Assembly: GCF_002284575.1 (NCBI RefSeq)
Contig: NZ_NPKJ01000022.1
Span: 190,930 to 254,929, forward strand
Reading direction: 5' to 3'
DNA: 64,000 nucleotides
DNA from: Mesorhizobium temperatum
GTDB lineage: Bacteria; Pseudomonadota; Alphaproteobacteria; Rhizobiales; Rhizobiaceae
Position 1 is the stretch's first letter, and the number at the start of each line of letters is the position of its first letter. A model generated the notes under the pieces. The model worked only from the letters and a program-made list of their open reading frames with translations, had not been told where the DNA came from and searched no databases. Made by a program: the position numbers and the translations under genes. Of the stretch, positions 16,426 to 23,537 are shown piece after piece.

Positions 16426-16752
16426 CTAGCCCAGCATGGCTGCTATCACGAAGACCGCGGCCGCCATGAGGACGACTGCGGCAATCACCAACAGCGGCCA
16501 GTTATTGCGAGGCTGAAGATCAGGCGCGCCTTCTACCGGCCGCATCGCATTGGCGAAGCTTGCTTCATTCGTGAACTCTGGCTGTCGCCGTGGACGAGCC
16601 TCGGCGACAGGATTTGGCACACCTGCCGCTTCTGCGTCGGTCTCTTCAGGTGCAGCGGCAGGGTCGAACCCCGGGGTTTTATCCCGCGTCGCCCCTCCCT
16701 GAATAGCGCCTCTCGCTTTGGCAGGCGTCTGATCTCGTTGTGCGGCCATCAT
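16426..16752 (-). CDS. Hypothetical protein with C-terminal membrane anchor
   Basis: A 108-residue protein. About 80 N-terminal residues are low-complexity and rich in Ala, Pro, Glu and Arg; a single C-terminal helix (WPLLVIAAVVLMAAAVFVIA) anchors it with no tail. GGGAGAAG lies 3 bases before ATG 16752, and a GGAAC-N18-TT promoter at 16773-16797 rules out the longer frame that begins at 16773. The family is not recognised. Confidence 0.65.
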   Translation of the reverse strand: MMAAQRDQTPAKARGAIQGGATRDKTPGFDPAAAPEETDAEAAGVPNPVAEARPRRQPEFTNEASFANAMRPVEGAPDLQPRNNWPLLVIAAVVLMAAAVFVIAAMLG

Positions 16753-16772
16753 GGTCTTCTCCCTGGCAACCA

Positions 16773-16797
16773 AACTTCAATCTGCCTCAGCGGTTCC
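16773..16797 (-). promoter_or_regulatory. EcfG/RpoE2-type promoter (GGAAC-N18-TT)
   Basis: Minus-strand GGAAC (16797-16793), 18 bases, then TT (16774-16773), 21 bases before ATG 16752. It lies back to back with a similar promoter for the SIR2-like gene. Confidence 0.5.
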
Positions 16798-16865
16798 AGT
16801 CTGCGCCGCATTTGCTGAACACACCCCATTTGCCGAACACACTTGGCAGTGATCCGGGGCTCTCC

Positions 16866-16890
16866 GGAACAGAGGACGCCTTTCGCAGTT
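16866..16890 (+). promoter_or_regulatory. EcfG/RpoE2-type promoter (GGAAC-N18-TT)
   Basis: GGAAC 16866-16870, 18 bases, TT 16889-16890, 28 bases before ATG 16919 of the SIR2-like gene. An upstream in-frame ATG at 16889 overlaps this element and is therefore unlikely to be the start. Confidence 0.5.
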
Positions 16891-16918
16891 GTGTTGGATC
16901 ATTGCCTGGTGGTTGGCT

Positions 16919-17740
16919 ATGCCGTCTGCACTCGAGCAATTGGCTCAATCCGTGAAAGAGCGACGAGCGATCTTGTTCGTTGGGGCCGGGGTATCGATGA
17001 GCGTCGGCCTGCCATCCTGGCAGAAGCTCATCGAGCATATGGAGGATGAACTCGGCCTCGACCGCGACATGGTCGACATGCCTGAACCCAGCTACCAGGC
17101 TCTTGCCGAATATTACCGGCTAAAGCATGGGAGTATCGGCCCCTTGCGCAGCTGGATGGATCGCGAATGGAGCGTCTCGCGGGAAAAAGTCCAGGGATCG
17201 GCGATCCACGAGCTGATCGTGTCACTCGATTTCCCGATCATCTACACCACCAACTATGATCGGAACCTCGAGGTTGCATTCGAAATCTACGACCGTCCGT
17301 TCGTAAAAGTGGCCAATGCCAAGGATATCGCCAAGGTGAACGGCGAGGTTACCCAGATCATCAAATACCACGGCGATTTCGACGACGATGCGTCCCTGGT
17401 TCTGGCAGAATCCGACTATTTCGAGCGGCTCTCGTTCGAGTCGCCATTGGACGTGAAGTTTCTTGCCGACGCACTGGGGCGCACCATCCTGTTCATCGGC
17501 TACAGCATGTCCGACATGAACATCCGTCTGTTGCTGTATCAGCTTTGGGAAACGTGGCGCCGGTCTGGCTACGAAAAGAACCGTCCGAAATCGTTCGTCT
17601 TCATGCCGCAACCGAGCGTTGTCCAGCAAGCGGTCCTCGGACGCTGGGGCATCGACATGCTGACCGAGGAGGCCGATCGGCCGGAGGATGCCCTGGTGGC
17701 ATTCCTGAGCAAGCTCAAGGACGGAATGGACAAGATTTAG
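16919..17740 (+). CDS. SIR2-like domain protein (possible NADase / defence effector)
   Basis: A 273-residue protein that is almost entirely one SIR2-like domain. The NAD-binding GAG motif is in AILFVGAGVSMSVGLPSW (about 17-34), the Asn/Asp motif in PIIYTTNYDRN (about 107), the His motif in IIKYHGDFDDD and a late GYSMSDMNIR. In defence systems such SIR2-like domains deplete NAD+; others are deacylases or of unknown role. It has no fused TPR, STAND or helicase module and no obvious partner gene. The stress-type promoter suggests induction on starvation or damage. The start is decided by that promoter. Confidence 0.82.
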   Translation: MPSALEQLAQSVKERRAILFVGAGVSMSVGLPSWQKLIEHMEDELGLDRDMVDMPEPSYQALAEYYRLKHGSIGPLRSWMDREWSVSREKVQGSAIHELIVSLDFPIIYTTNYDRNLEVAFEIYDRPFVKVANAKDIAKVNGEVTQIIKYHGDFDDDASLVLAESDYFERLSFESPLDVKFLADALGRTILFIGYSMSDMNIRLLLYQLWETWRRSGYEKNRPKSFVFMPQPSVVQQAVLGRWGIDMLTEEADRPEDALVAFLSKLKDGMDKI

Positions 17741-17840
17741 CGAGTATGCGCTGGCAATTCTGAAAGGCGATGTGATGCTCCGCGCTTGAAGCCGAGTGGT
17801 TGACGGCAAATTCGGAACGTCGCTCTATTCGGCCCGGCCG

Positions 17841-17866
17841 GGAACATTGTCGATCGCTGCGGCGTT
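17841..17866 (+). promoter_or_regulatory. EcfG/RpoE2 promoter (GGAAC-N17-CGTT)
   Basis: A full consensus match: GGAAC 17841-17845, 17 bases, CGTT 17863-17866. It lies 36 bases before ATG 17903 and would drive the three small genes to 18629. Confidence 0.72.
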
Positions 17867-17902
17867 CATAGCCGGGAAGGGATGCTGTTTGCGGAGCCTA
17901 TA

Positions 17903-18151
17903 ATGGGCCACTTCGATATGATCGATCTCGTTTCCGTCATCGATGCCTGCACGACCGGCCGCGCCGTAGGGCGTTTGGTGTCGATGGCCAAAGCCGTGGA
18001 AGAGTTGCGCGTGCTGACCGGAGATTTCATCTCGCCGGACGAAATCGTGGCCAACGCCCTGTCGCCGGTGGCGCTGGAGCGCGGCTGCGCGGTCCTGTTC
18101 GACGAGCAGCCGGGCGCCGATATCATTCACACGCCATGGCAAGAGGCCTGA
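17903..18151 (+). CDS. Small hypothetical protein
   Basis: An 82-residue protein (MGHFDMIDLVSVIDACTTGR...) of mixed helix/strand character, not recognised. GGAG lies 6 bases before ATG 17903; an in-frame ATG at 17882 has its purine run abutting the codon and so is less likely. It is the first gene of a probable three-gene stress operon. Confidence 0.58.
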   Translation: MGHFDMIDLVSVIDACTTGRAVGRLVSMAKAVEELRVLTGDFISPDEIVANALSPVALERGCAVLFDEQPGADIIHTPWQEA

Positions 18152-18318
18152 CTGACGCAGGACGCCTGAGCGTCGCCGAATATCGGCAGCCGCGTCCGTT
18201 TGACGGTGCGGTGCTGCACGCATCGCTTATGGCGGCCGCCGCTCTAGCGCAGTTGGAACTCGGACCGTCGCAGGACTGTTTAACCGCCATGCAGGAGGCA
18301 ATCGGAGAAACGCCATGA
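18136..18318 (+). CDS. Very small hypothetical protein
   Basis: A 60-residue frame overlapping the preceding gene by 16 bases and the following one by 4 (ATGA). Residues about 25-45 are Ala/Leu-rich. There is no clear ribosome binding site; the overlaps suggest translational coupling. Not recognised, and it may be a chance frame. Confidence 0.38.
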   Translation: MARGLTDAGRLSVAEYRQPRPFDGAVLHASLMAAAALAQLELGPSQDCLTAMQEAIGETP

Positions 18319-18629
18319 CTGAAAACGAGACCCGTTACGAACATGGTGCGACCAAGTACCCGGCCAAGAACGATGCGGACGCGTCGGATCAATTCTCCCA
18401 AGAGGCGGCCGCCAACAAGAAGCCTGCCGGCGGGATGGGCCTGACACGGTCAAGGAACGAGGCGGAGGACAAGACCCGTCAGTCCGAAGGGCAGAACCCG
18501 CCCCGGCAGCCCACGCCCAGTGCCGAGAGCGAAAAGACATCCGGCGCCGGTCCGTCGATCGCCGAGCGTTCCAAGGACGCTAAGGCTCCGAAGAGCCGCC
18601 GCCAGCCAGGCGCTTACGTCAAGGGCTGA
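18315..18629 (+). CDS. Hydrophilic low-complexity protein, possible stress protectant
   Basis: A 104-residue, extremely hydrophilic protein (MTENETRYEHGATKYPAKND...) rich in Lys, Glu, Ser, Pro and Asn, without a hydrophobic core, so probably disordered. It overlaps the previous frame by ATGA. Similar small disordered proteins (also at 21176 and 21438) recur in this stress island. The function is unknown; a hydrophilin-like protective role is inference. Confidence 0.62.
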   Translation: MTENETRYEHGATKYPAKNDADASDQFSQEAAANKKPAGGMGLTRSRNEAEDKTRQSEGQNPPRQPTPSAESEKTSGAGPSIAERSKDAKAPKSRRQPGAYVKG

Positions 18630-18649
18630 CCGGCCCAGGGAACCTGCAG

Positions 18650-20395
18650 TCAGCCCATCATCGTCTTCAGCGGCTCCCGAGCGAGGTTTGCTTCAATCTC
18701 CTTACGGCCTGGCGTTTGCCGCAGCGCTGTGCGCATGTTCTTGCGATATTCGTCCGGCATGCGCGGCGGCAGCATAGGTTCATACGCGTCGACGACCGCC
18801 TCAATGATCACCGGACCTTCCGCGGCAAAAGCGGCATCAAGAACCCCGTCGACGTCCTCAGGCCGGGTGACGCTGTAGCCGATGCCGCCCATGGCTTCAG
18901 CGGCCAAAGCGAAATCGATCGGCTGGAGTTCGCAGGCAAATTGCGGGTTGCCGAGGAACATCATCTGCTCCCAGGCGATCTGGTTGAGCATGTTGTTCTT
19001 GATCACCAGGAGCTTGAGCGGAATCTTGTAACGCACGGCCGTCGAAAATTCGCCAAGCTGCATTGCCAGCCCGCCATCGCCCACAACCGCGAAAACCGGC
19101 CGGCCCGGAAAGGCGATCCCGCCGGCAATCGCATAGGGCAGCCCGCAGGCCATCGATGCCAGCGAGCCGGAGACGGCGAAATCCTGTCCTGCCTTGATAT
19201 CGACATGACGGGCGGCAAGTTCGGTGTTCTGACCGGAATCGCTAGCCAGGATCGCATTGGCCGGTATTCGGTCGCCGAATGCCTTAACGACGCGCTGCGG
19301 CTTGAGCGGCACGTCGTCCCTGCTTTCCGCCTCGGCCATCATCTTGCGCCAGCGTTGTAGGCTCTGCTGCGCATCTTCGAGAAAGGATCTGTCCTGCTTT
19401 GGCTTCAGCCTTTCGTTGAGCAACTGCAGCGTGAGGGCCGCATCTCCGACGAGACCGGCCTCGACGGGATGGCGAAGGCCGATGCGCTCCGCATTGCGGT
19501 CGATCTGCACGCCGCGCGCCTTGCCCGGCTTGGGGTAGTATTCGATGTAGGGGAAGGTCGAGCCGACGATCAGCAGCGCCTCGCATTCCTCCATTATCTC
19601 CTGCGAGGTCAGCGAGCCCAATATTCCTATTCCGCCCATGACGTGTGGGTGATCGTCCGGCAGGACGGCTTTGCCGAGCAAGGCCTTGGCGACGGGTGCG
19701 GCGAGGAGCTCCGCCGTCCTCTCGAGTTCGGCCTGGGCATGCAGCGCCCCGCGCCCGGCGAGTATCGCCACCTTTGAGGCTGTGTTGAGGATGTCCGCTG
19801 CAAGAGCAAGCTGGGCTTCGTCGGGTCGCTTGTCCCCTTCGAACCACCGTTCGGGCGTGTGTCTTGGAATGTTACGGGGCGAGCGCTTTGCCGCCGTCTG
19901 CTCCTGCACGTCGCTTGCAATCGAAAGATGGGCGACGCCGCGTCCCGCAAGCGCGGAACGACAGGCCAGGCCGGCAACGTTTTCCATATGCGCTGCGTCG
20001 GTCACTTGCGTGTTGAAGATGGCGACGTCGCTGAAAACACGGGTGAGATCGACATCCTGCTGCGTGAACGTCTCGATCAGATCGTGAAATTGCATGCCGG
20101 TTATGGCAAGGACCGGCGCCTGGTCGAGTTTTGCGTCGTAAAGACCGGTGAGCAAATGAGTGCCTCCTGGCCCCGAGGTGGCGAGGCAGACACCGAGTTT
20201 GCCGGTCCATTTGGCATAGGCCGTCGCCATGAAGGCCGCGGATTCCTCGTGCCGCACCTGTACGAAGCGAATCTTGTCCTGCCTTGTGCGCAGCGCCTCC
20301 ATGATGCCGTTTATGCCGTCCCCCGGCAGGCCGAAGATCACACGCACGTCCCAGGCGATCAATGTGTCGACAAGGATCTCGGCAGTGTTGGGCAT
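18650..20395 (-). CDS. Thiamine-diphosphate enzyme, pyruvate oxidase/PoxB-like
   Basis: A 581-residue protein with the three domains of the TPP family: PYR domain (about 1-180; catalytic Glu in VRHEESAAFMA), central FAD-type domain (about 195-335) and PP domain (about 360-540) with VVGDGGLAMQLGEF and downstream Asn in IKNNMLNQ. Length and order resemble PoxB (about 572) more than acetolactate synthase. It would decarboxylate pyruvate or a related 2-oxo acid, feeding electrons to quinone. AGGAGG precedes ATG 20395. A full GGAAC-N16-CGTT promoter lies upstream, matching the stationary-phase role of PoxB in enterics. Confidence 0.86.
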   Translation of the reverse strand: MPNTAEILVDTLIAWDVRVIFGLPGDGINGIMEALRTRQDKIRFVQVRHEESAAFMATAYAKWTGKLGVCLATSGPGGTHLLTGLYDAKLDQAPVLAITGMQFHDLIETFTQQDVDLTRVFSDVAIFNTQVTDAAHMENVAGLACRSALAGRGVAHLSIASDVQEQTAAKRSPRNIPRHTPERWFEGDKRPDEAQLALAADILNTASKVAILAGRGALHAQAELERTAELLAAPVAKALLGKAVLPDDHPHVMGGIGILGSLTSQEIMEECEALLIVGSTFPYIEYYPKPGKARGVQIDRNAERIGLRHPVEAGLVGDAALTLQLLNERLKPKQDRSFLEDAQQSLQRWRKMMAEAESRDDVPLKPQRVVKAFGDRIPANAILASDSGQNTELAARHVDIKAGQDFAVSGSLASMACGLPYAIAGGIAFPGRPVFAVVGDGGLAMQLGEFSTAVRYKIPLKLLVIKNNMLNQIAWEQMMFLGNPQFACELQPIDFALAAEAMGGIGYSVTRPEDVDGVLDAAFAAEGPVIIEAVVDAYEPMLPPRMPDEYRKNMRTALRQTPGRKEIEANLAREPLKTMMG

Positions 20396-20497
20396 GGTTG
20401 CCTCCTGTGTCTGGTATTGCTTTTGTCCTGGGCCTCCAGCTTTACGCTCTCGCTGCGGCGTGCGGCGGCAGGCGTGGACATCGGCGATCAGTCGCCG

Positions 20498-20522
20498 AAC
20501 GACGGAGATGCCGGGATGTTCC
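20498..20522 (-). promoter_or_regulatory. EcfG/RpoE2 promoter of the PoxB-like gene (GGAAC-N16-CGTT)
   Basis: Minus-strand GGAAC (20522-20518), 16 bases, CGTT (20501-20498). It lies about 100 bases before ATG 20395 and downstream of the terminator at 20616-20638, so that terminator belongs to a separate transcript. Confidence 0.7.
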
Positions 20523-20615
20523 ATCGGAACGGCAGGAGTTGCGACTCGGCAGCGGCAAGCCACAATCTCGGTTTCTCGGAAGTGGCTAACGGCGACGTCA
20601 AGATAGCGCCGAAAC

Positions 20616-20638
20616 AAAAAACCCGCCTCGGCGGCGGG
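20616..20638 (-). terminator. Intrinsic terminator without an upstream protein gene
   Basis: On the minus strand CCCGCC pairs with GGCGGG around a 5-base loop, followed by TTTTTT. No minus-strand protein gene ends here; the nearest upstream gene (20770) is on the other strand. Confidence 0.75.
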
Positions 20639-20711
20639 TCGTTACCTCGCGGCAGTGCTCCCGCGGTCGAAGGCTTAGGGCGGCAGCCAATCGCAGACAT
20701 TGGCGATTGGC
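20616..20711 (-). ncRNA. Candidate small RNA with three hairpins
   Basis: About 100 bases of minus-strand sequence fold into three successive hairpins: GCCAATCGC/GCGATTGGC (20686-20711, 9 bp, 8-base loop), CGCGG/CCGCG (20648-20665), and the terminator stem with TTTTTT (20616-20638). A structured, non-coding, terminated unit between two divergently driven genes is typical of a trans-acting sRNA. I found no convincing promoter on this strand, which is the weak point; the 5' end is a guess. Confidence 0.45.
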
Positions 20712-20722
20712 GGCAGAACCCA

Positions 20723-20748
20723 GGAACGGTTACGGCGCCTTCTCGGTT
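20723..20748 (+). promoter_or_regulatory. EcfG/RpoE2-type promoter (GGAAC-N17-GGTT)
   Basis: GGAAC 20723-20727 and GGTT 20745-20748, a one-base departure from CGTT, 21 bases before ATG 20770. Confidence 0.58.
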
Positions 20749-20769
20749 GTGAGGGAAAGGAGATGGTCC

Positions 20770-20934
20770 ATGTTTGAGAACAGCATGTGGTTGCTCGTCG
20801 TTGCAGGCGGTCCTCTGATACTGGCAATCCTGATCGCCTACGCACTCCTCACGCGACGCCGCCGCGGTCCCGCAGAACGCAGGGAGAGCGAGCGGGCGAC
20901 CGAGCGCCTGTATCGCGAGGAGGAGAAAGACTGA
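20770..20934 (+). CDS. Small single-pass membrane protein
   Basis: A 54-residue protein: N-terminal helix (WLLVVAGGPLILAILIAYAL) then a strongly charged cytoplasmic tail (TRRRRGPAERRESERATERL...). AAAGGAG lies 8 bases before ATG 20770, with a stress-type promoter just upstream. The family is unknown; the layout resembles many small stress-induced membrane proteins. Confidence 0.72.
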   Translation: MFENSMWLLVVAGGPLILAILIAYALLTRRRRGPAERRESERATERLYREEEKD

Positions 20935-21005
20935 CGGATCACGGCAGGTGTGGATGAGCAGCCGGAGCCGAAGGGCGATGGACAGTTTATTTCAACCGCC
21001 GTTTC

Positions 21006-21030
21006 GGAACGAACCCGCCGCCCTGCCATT
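21006..21030 (+). promoter_or_regulatory. EcfG/RpoE2-type promoter (GGAAC-N18-TT)
   Basis: GGAAC 21006-21010, 18 bases, TT 21029-21030. It lies about 145 bases before ATG 21176, implying a long 5' leader for the two small genes at 21176-21653. Confidence 0.48.
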
Positions 21031-21175
21031 ATCGCCATGAGACAGGCACAGATCGTGCTGACCCCCGATCGGTCCGCTCGGCAAGCACACCGTGGCCCCT
21101 GCAATCACCAGGAGATCGACGATTGCCGACGGCGATCTGGGCATCAAACCGGATGCAAGGCACCTGGAGGAAACA

Positions 21176-21421
21176 ATGACTGGACGCAAGACCCATGAGC
21201 AGCAAATGCGCATCATTGAAAAGCGGGAGAACACGAAGAACGCCGGCAAGGATTTCGACGCAGAGGCGGACCTGAAGCGATCAGCAGCCGAACGTGAAGC
21301 GCTGCGCAAAGGATCGGAAATCAGGTCCAAGACACCCGATCTTGTCGACCCTGATGACCGCAATATCCTTCGCGGAGAAAATCAGGAGAGCGTTCATCAC
21401 AAGAAACGTCCCGACGATTAA
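21176..21421 (+). CDS. Small hydrophilic hypothetical protein
   Basis: An 81-residue charged protein (MTGRKTHEQQMRIIEKRENT...) rich in Lys, Arg, Glu and Asp, with no cysteine or hydrophobic segment. GGAGGAAACA directly precedes the ATG, an excellent ribosome binding site that fixes the start. It is followed after 16 bases by another small hydrophilic gene. The function is unknown. Confidence 0.7.
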   Translation: MTGRKTHEQQMRIIEKRENTKNAGKDFDAEADLKRSAAEREALRKGSEIRSKTPDLVDPDDRNILRGENQESVHHKKRPDD

Positions 21422-21437
21422 GAATTGGAGCACGCCT

Positions 21438-21653
21438 ATGGCAAAAGGTAGCAAGAAGCACATCGGAGCGGGTTCACGGGGAAAGGGTTCCGGTGCAGGC
21501 GCCATGACCACCACCCCAAAGGACAAGCTCGAGGAAAACAAAGTCCTGTCCAACCGCGACAAGGCCCAGCATACGAAGGAACGCGGCCTAGACTCCAAGC
21601 AGGTCGCGACCGAGCAGCGCCAGGATCACGCTGCCAATCGTTTGCGGGACTGA
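21438..21653 (+). CDS. Small hydrophilic hypothetical protein
   Basis: A 71-residue protein starting MAKGSKKHIGAGSRGKGSGA, Gly/Lys/Ser-rich in the N-terminal third and helical/charged afterwards. It is probably disordered and basic, possibly nucleic-acid associated, though this is inference only. TTGGAG lies 9 bases before the ATG. It is probably co-transcribed with the gene at 21176. Confidence 0.65.
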   Translation: MAKGSKKHIGAGSRGKGSGAGAMTTTPKDKLEENKVLSNRDKAQHTKERGLDSKQVATEQRQDHAANRLRD

Positions 21654-21733
21654 CGGCTCACCCGCCGCTGAGGGCGCGGTCGTGCGGCCCTCTTTTCAGG
21701 TTGGCTGCAAGCTCAAGGGGAGGGCGGTGCGGC

Positions 21734-22498
21734 TCAGGCCCATTCGCCACTGAAAAGCGGTTCTATCGGATGGCGTGACTTGGCCATTTTGAGTTCGCGC
21801 AGCATCTCGGAATGGCGCTCATCCTCCTTCTCGACGTCGAGCTCGACATTGTAGGCCTTTTCCGGATCGGTTCGCGCGCCGACCAGGATGAATTCAGCGC
21901 CCTGCACATCAAGCAGCTTTATGTCCTCGCGAGCAAATCTGCGGCCGCGGAATTCCCGCTGAAGCCTGTCTGGATAGTCGGGCTCCTGGGCTTGTCCCAA
22001 TCCAAGACCTGGAGGGCTGGGCTTTTCGGGATTCTTCACCGAAAGCGCGAAGCTTGCCTGTGGTGCGATGTTGAAGTCGCGTTGCACCTCGGATGGCCGC
22101 TCTGGAAGCTCGAGTGCGTAGCTGAGATGCAATTGTCCATTGAGCAGCGTGACAAGATAACGGCCTTCGCCCGCCGGGCGCGCCGCAGGCAGATGCTGCC
22201 GGCCGCGCGTCTTGGTGTCATACGTTTCTTCGCGGAGGCCCTTTTCCAACGCGGCGGCGGAACCCGCAATCGCGCCGACGAAACCCCAGTTACGCTCGTG
22301 CTCATGCGCATCGGGCAGCCGCTTGCGCCCGATAACGAGAAGCCGCACCTTCGTCGCGTGCTCCGGCCGCAGCACAACGAAGAAGCGCTGCACGTCGGAA
22401 AGACTTTCTGGATCGGTTTCGCCCACCCTGGGCCGGTAGAGAAAGAAAATATCGCCGCGCTCGACGATCTCCATCTGTTGTCGGTCCTTGCTAGCCAT
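21734..22498 (-). CDS. Conserved hypothetical protein
   Basis: A 254-residue soluble protein starting MASKDRQQMEIVERGDIFFL. It contains VQRFFVVLRPEHATKVRLLV and KTRGRQHLPAARPAGEGRYL, an alternating strand/charged pattern suggesting a compact alpha/beta domain, and ends LFSGEWA. I cannot name a family with certainty. It follows the phosphoribosyltransferase gene by 30 bases on the same strand, so the two probably form an operon. Confidence 0.72.
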   Translation of the reverse strand: MASKDRQQMEIVERGDIFFLYRPRVGETDPESLSDVQRFFVVLRPEHATKVRLLVIGRKRLPDAHEHERNWGFVGAIAGSAAALEKGLREETYDTKTRGRQHLPAARPAGEGRYLVTLLNGQLHLSYALELPERPSEVQRDFNIAPQASFALSVKNPEKPSPPGLGLGQAQEPDYPDRLQREFRGRRFAREDIKLLDVQGAEFILVGARTDPEKAYNVELDVEKEDERHSEMLRELKMAKSRHPIEPLFSGEWA

Positions 22499-22528
22499 GG
22501 CGTGCCTCCTTCGGCTGTCGGCGATGAG

Positions 22529-23218
22529 CTAACCGGCAGATCGCATCGATGATTTGCTCTCGAACTGCTCTGCCTGCTGCAGCAGCTGGACCACCTCCGC
22601 GTCCGTGGTCTGCGCGAAATTCTTATAATACCGGCCCACCGCAACAAACGGCTCCGGCGTGGCGAGACAGACCACTTCGTCCACATCGGCTTTTATCAGG
22701 TCCAGCGTGTCCTGGGGGGCTACCGGAACGGCCAAGACAACATGCGCGGCCCGATCCTTTCTTAGCGCCTTGAGCGCCACTCTGACCGTGCCTCCGGTCG
22801 CTATGCCGTCATCGACAACGATGACTGTCCGGCCCAGGACCGAAGCCGCAGGCCTGCTGCCGAGATAGAGGTTTCTGCGGCGCTCGATTTCGAGCAGTTG
22901 CCGCCGTTTTTCTGCTTCGACGTACTCGTCTGACGGCTGGACCAAAGCCATCGCCTCCTCGTTGAGGACGAGCTGCGGATTTTCCCCGTCGACGACCGCG
23001 CCGATGCCATATTCGGAATGGCCCGGCGCGCCGATCTTGCGCACAAGCAGCACGTCGAGCCGGGCACGGAGTGCCTTCGCCACTTCGAAGCCAACCGGCA
23101 CTCCGCCACGCGGCAGCGCCAGCACCAGTGGATCGCTTGCCGCGAACCCGGTCAAAGCGGCGGCAAGCTGGCGCCCCGCATCCGTTCGATCCCTGAATTT
23201 CGGCGCGTCAAAAATCAT
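22529..23218 (-). CDS. Phosphoribosyltransferase-domain protein
   Basis: A 229-residue type I PRTase fold. The PRPP loop is VIVVDDGIATGGTVRVAL (about 120-138), with the N-terminal PPi loop in LALPRGGVPVGFEVAKAL and the flexible hood after VRKIGAPGHSEYGIGAV. Such stand-alone proteins in stress regions have no assigned base substrate. AAAGGTGA lies before ATG 23218; an in-frame ATG at 23251 lacks a site. Confidence 0.85.
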   Translation of the reverse strand: MIFDAPKFRDRTDAGRQLAAALTGFAASDPLVLALPRGGVPVGFEVAKALRARLDVLLVRKIGAPGHSEYGIGAVVDGENPQLVLNEEAMALVQPSDEYVEAEKRRQLLEIERRRNLYLGSRPAASVLGRTVIVVDDGIATGGTVRVALKALRKDRAAHVVLAVPVAPQDTLDLIKADVDEVVCLATPEPFVAVGRYYKNFAQTTDAEVVQLLQQAEQFESKSSMRSAG

Positions 23219-23260
23219 TGGCTTCACCTTTGCAAGGGCGAGACCTGGCATCGGTGCTGC

Positions 23261-23456
23261 TCAGGCCTCCTCCTCGCCCAAATTCACCTTCTTGGCGAAA
23301 CGGCGATCGGAGGCAATTGTTTCATCAACCCTTGGTAAAAAGTGGCGAACGATGCGATTGAGAACCCGGTTCTGGGCCCGGATGCTCTCCGGCAAAGGGT
23401 TATCCCGTGGGCTATCGCCAACGCTAGCGATTGGCCACAGGCTACCACGCCTTCGT
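23261..23456 (-). pseudogene. Possible truncated gene end, no start codon
   Basis: A minus-strand frame of about 64 codons without ATG ends at TGA 23263-23261. It reads as plausible protein (PESIRAQNRVLNRIVRHFLP, then RVDETIASDRRFAKKVNLGE). Its upstream limit is a stop inside the palindromic repeat at 23451-23512, as if the repeat had replaced the 5' part of a gene. A start at an internal TTG is possible. Low confidence. Confidence 0.3.
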
Positions 23457-23512
23457 CATCCTAGGGCGGAGCAGGAGCGAAGCGCCGTCGCGGAGACCCT
23501 GGGATGACGAAG
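23451..23512. repeat. Palindromic intergenic repeat (RIME/ERIC-like)
   Basis: Arms CTTCGTCATCCTAGGG and CCCTGGGATGACGAAG match at 15 of 16 positions (11 of 11 at the outer end) around a GC-rich centre. Size and layout resemble the intergenic palindromic elements common in Rhizobiales. It lies between the binding-protein-like gene and the phosphoribosyltransferase gene. Only one copy was noticed in this window. Confidence 0.65.
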
Positions 23513-23537
23513 CGCCGCGGCCCTCGTGAGGCCACAG

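Noticed and set aside
20950..21198. 82-codon plus-strand frame starting at GTG
   Set aside because: It overlaps the well-supported gene at 21176, has no ribosome site, and a stress promoter lies inside it.
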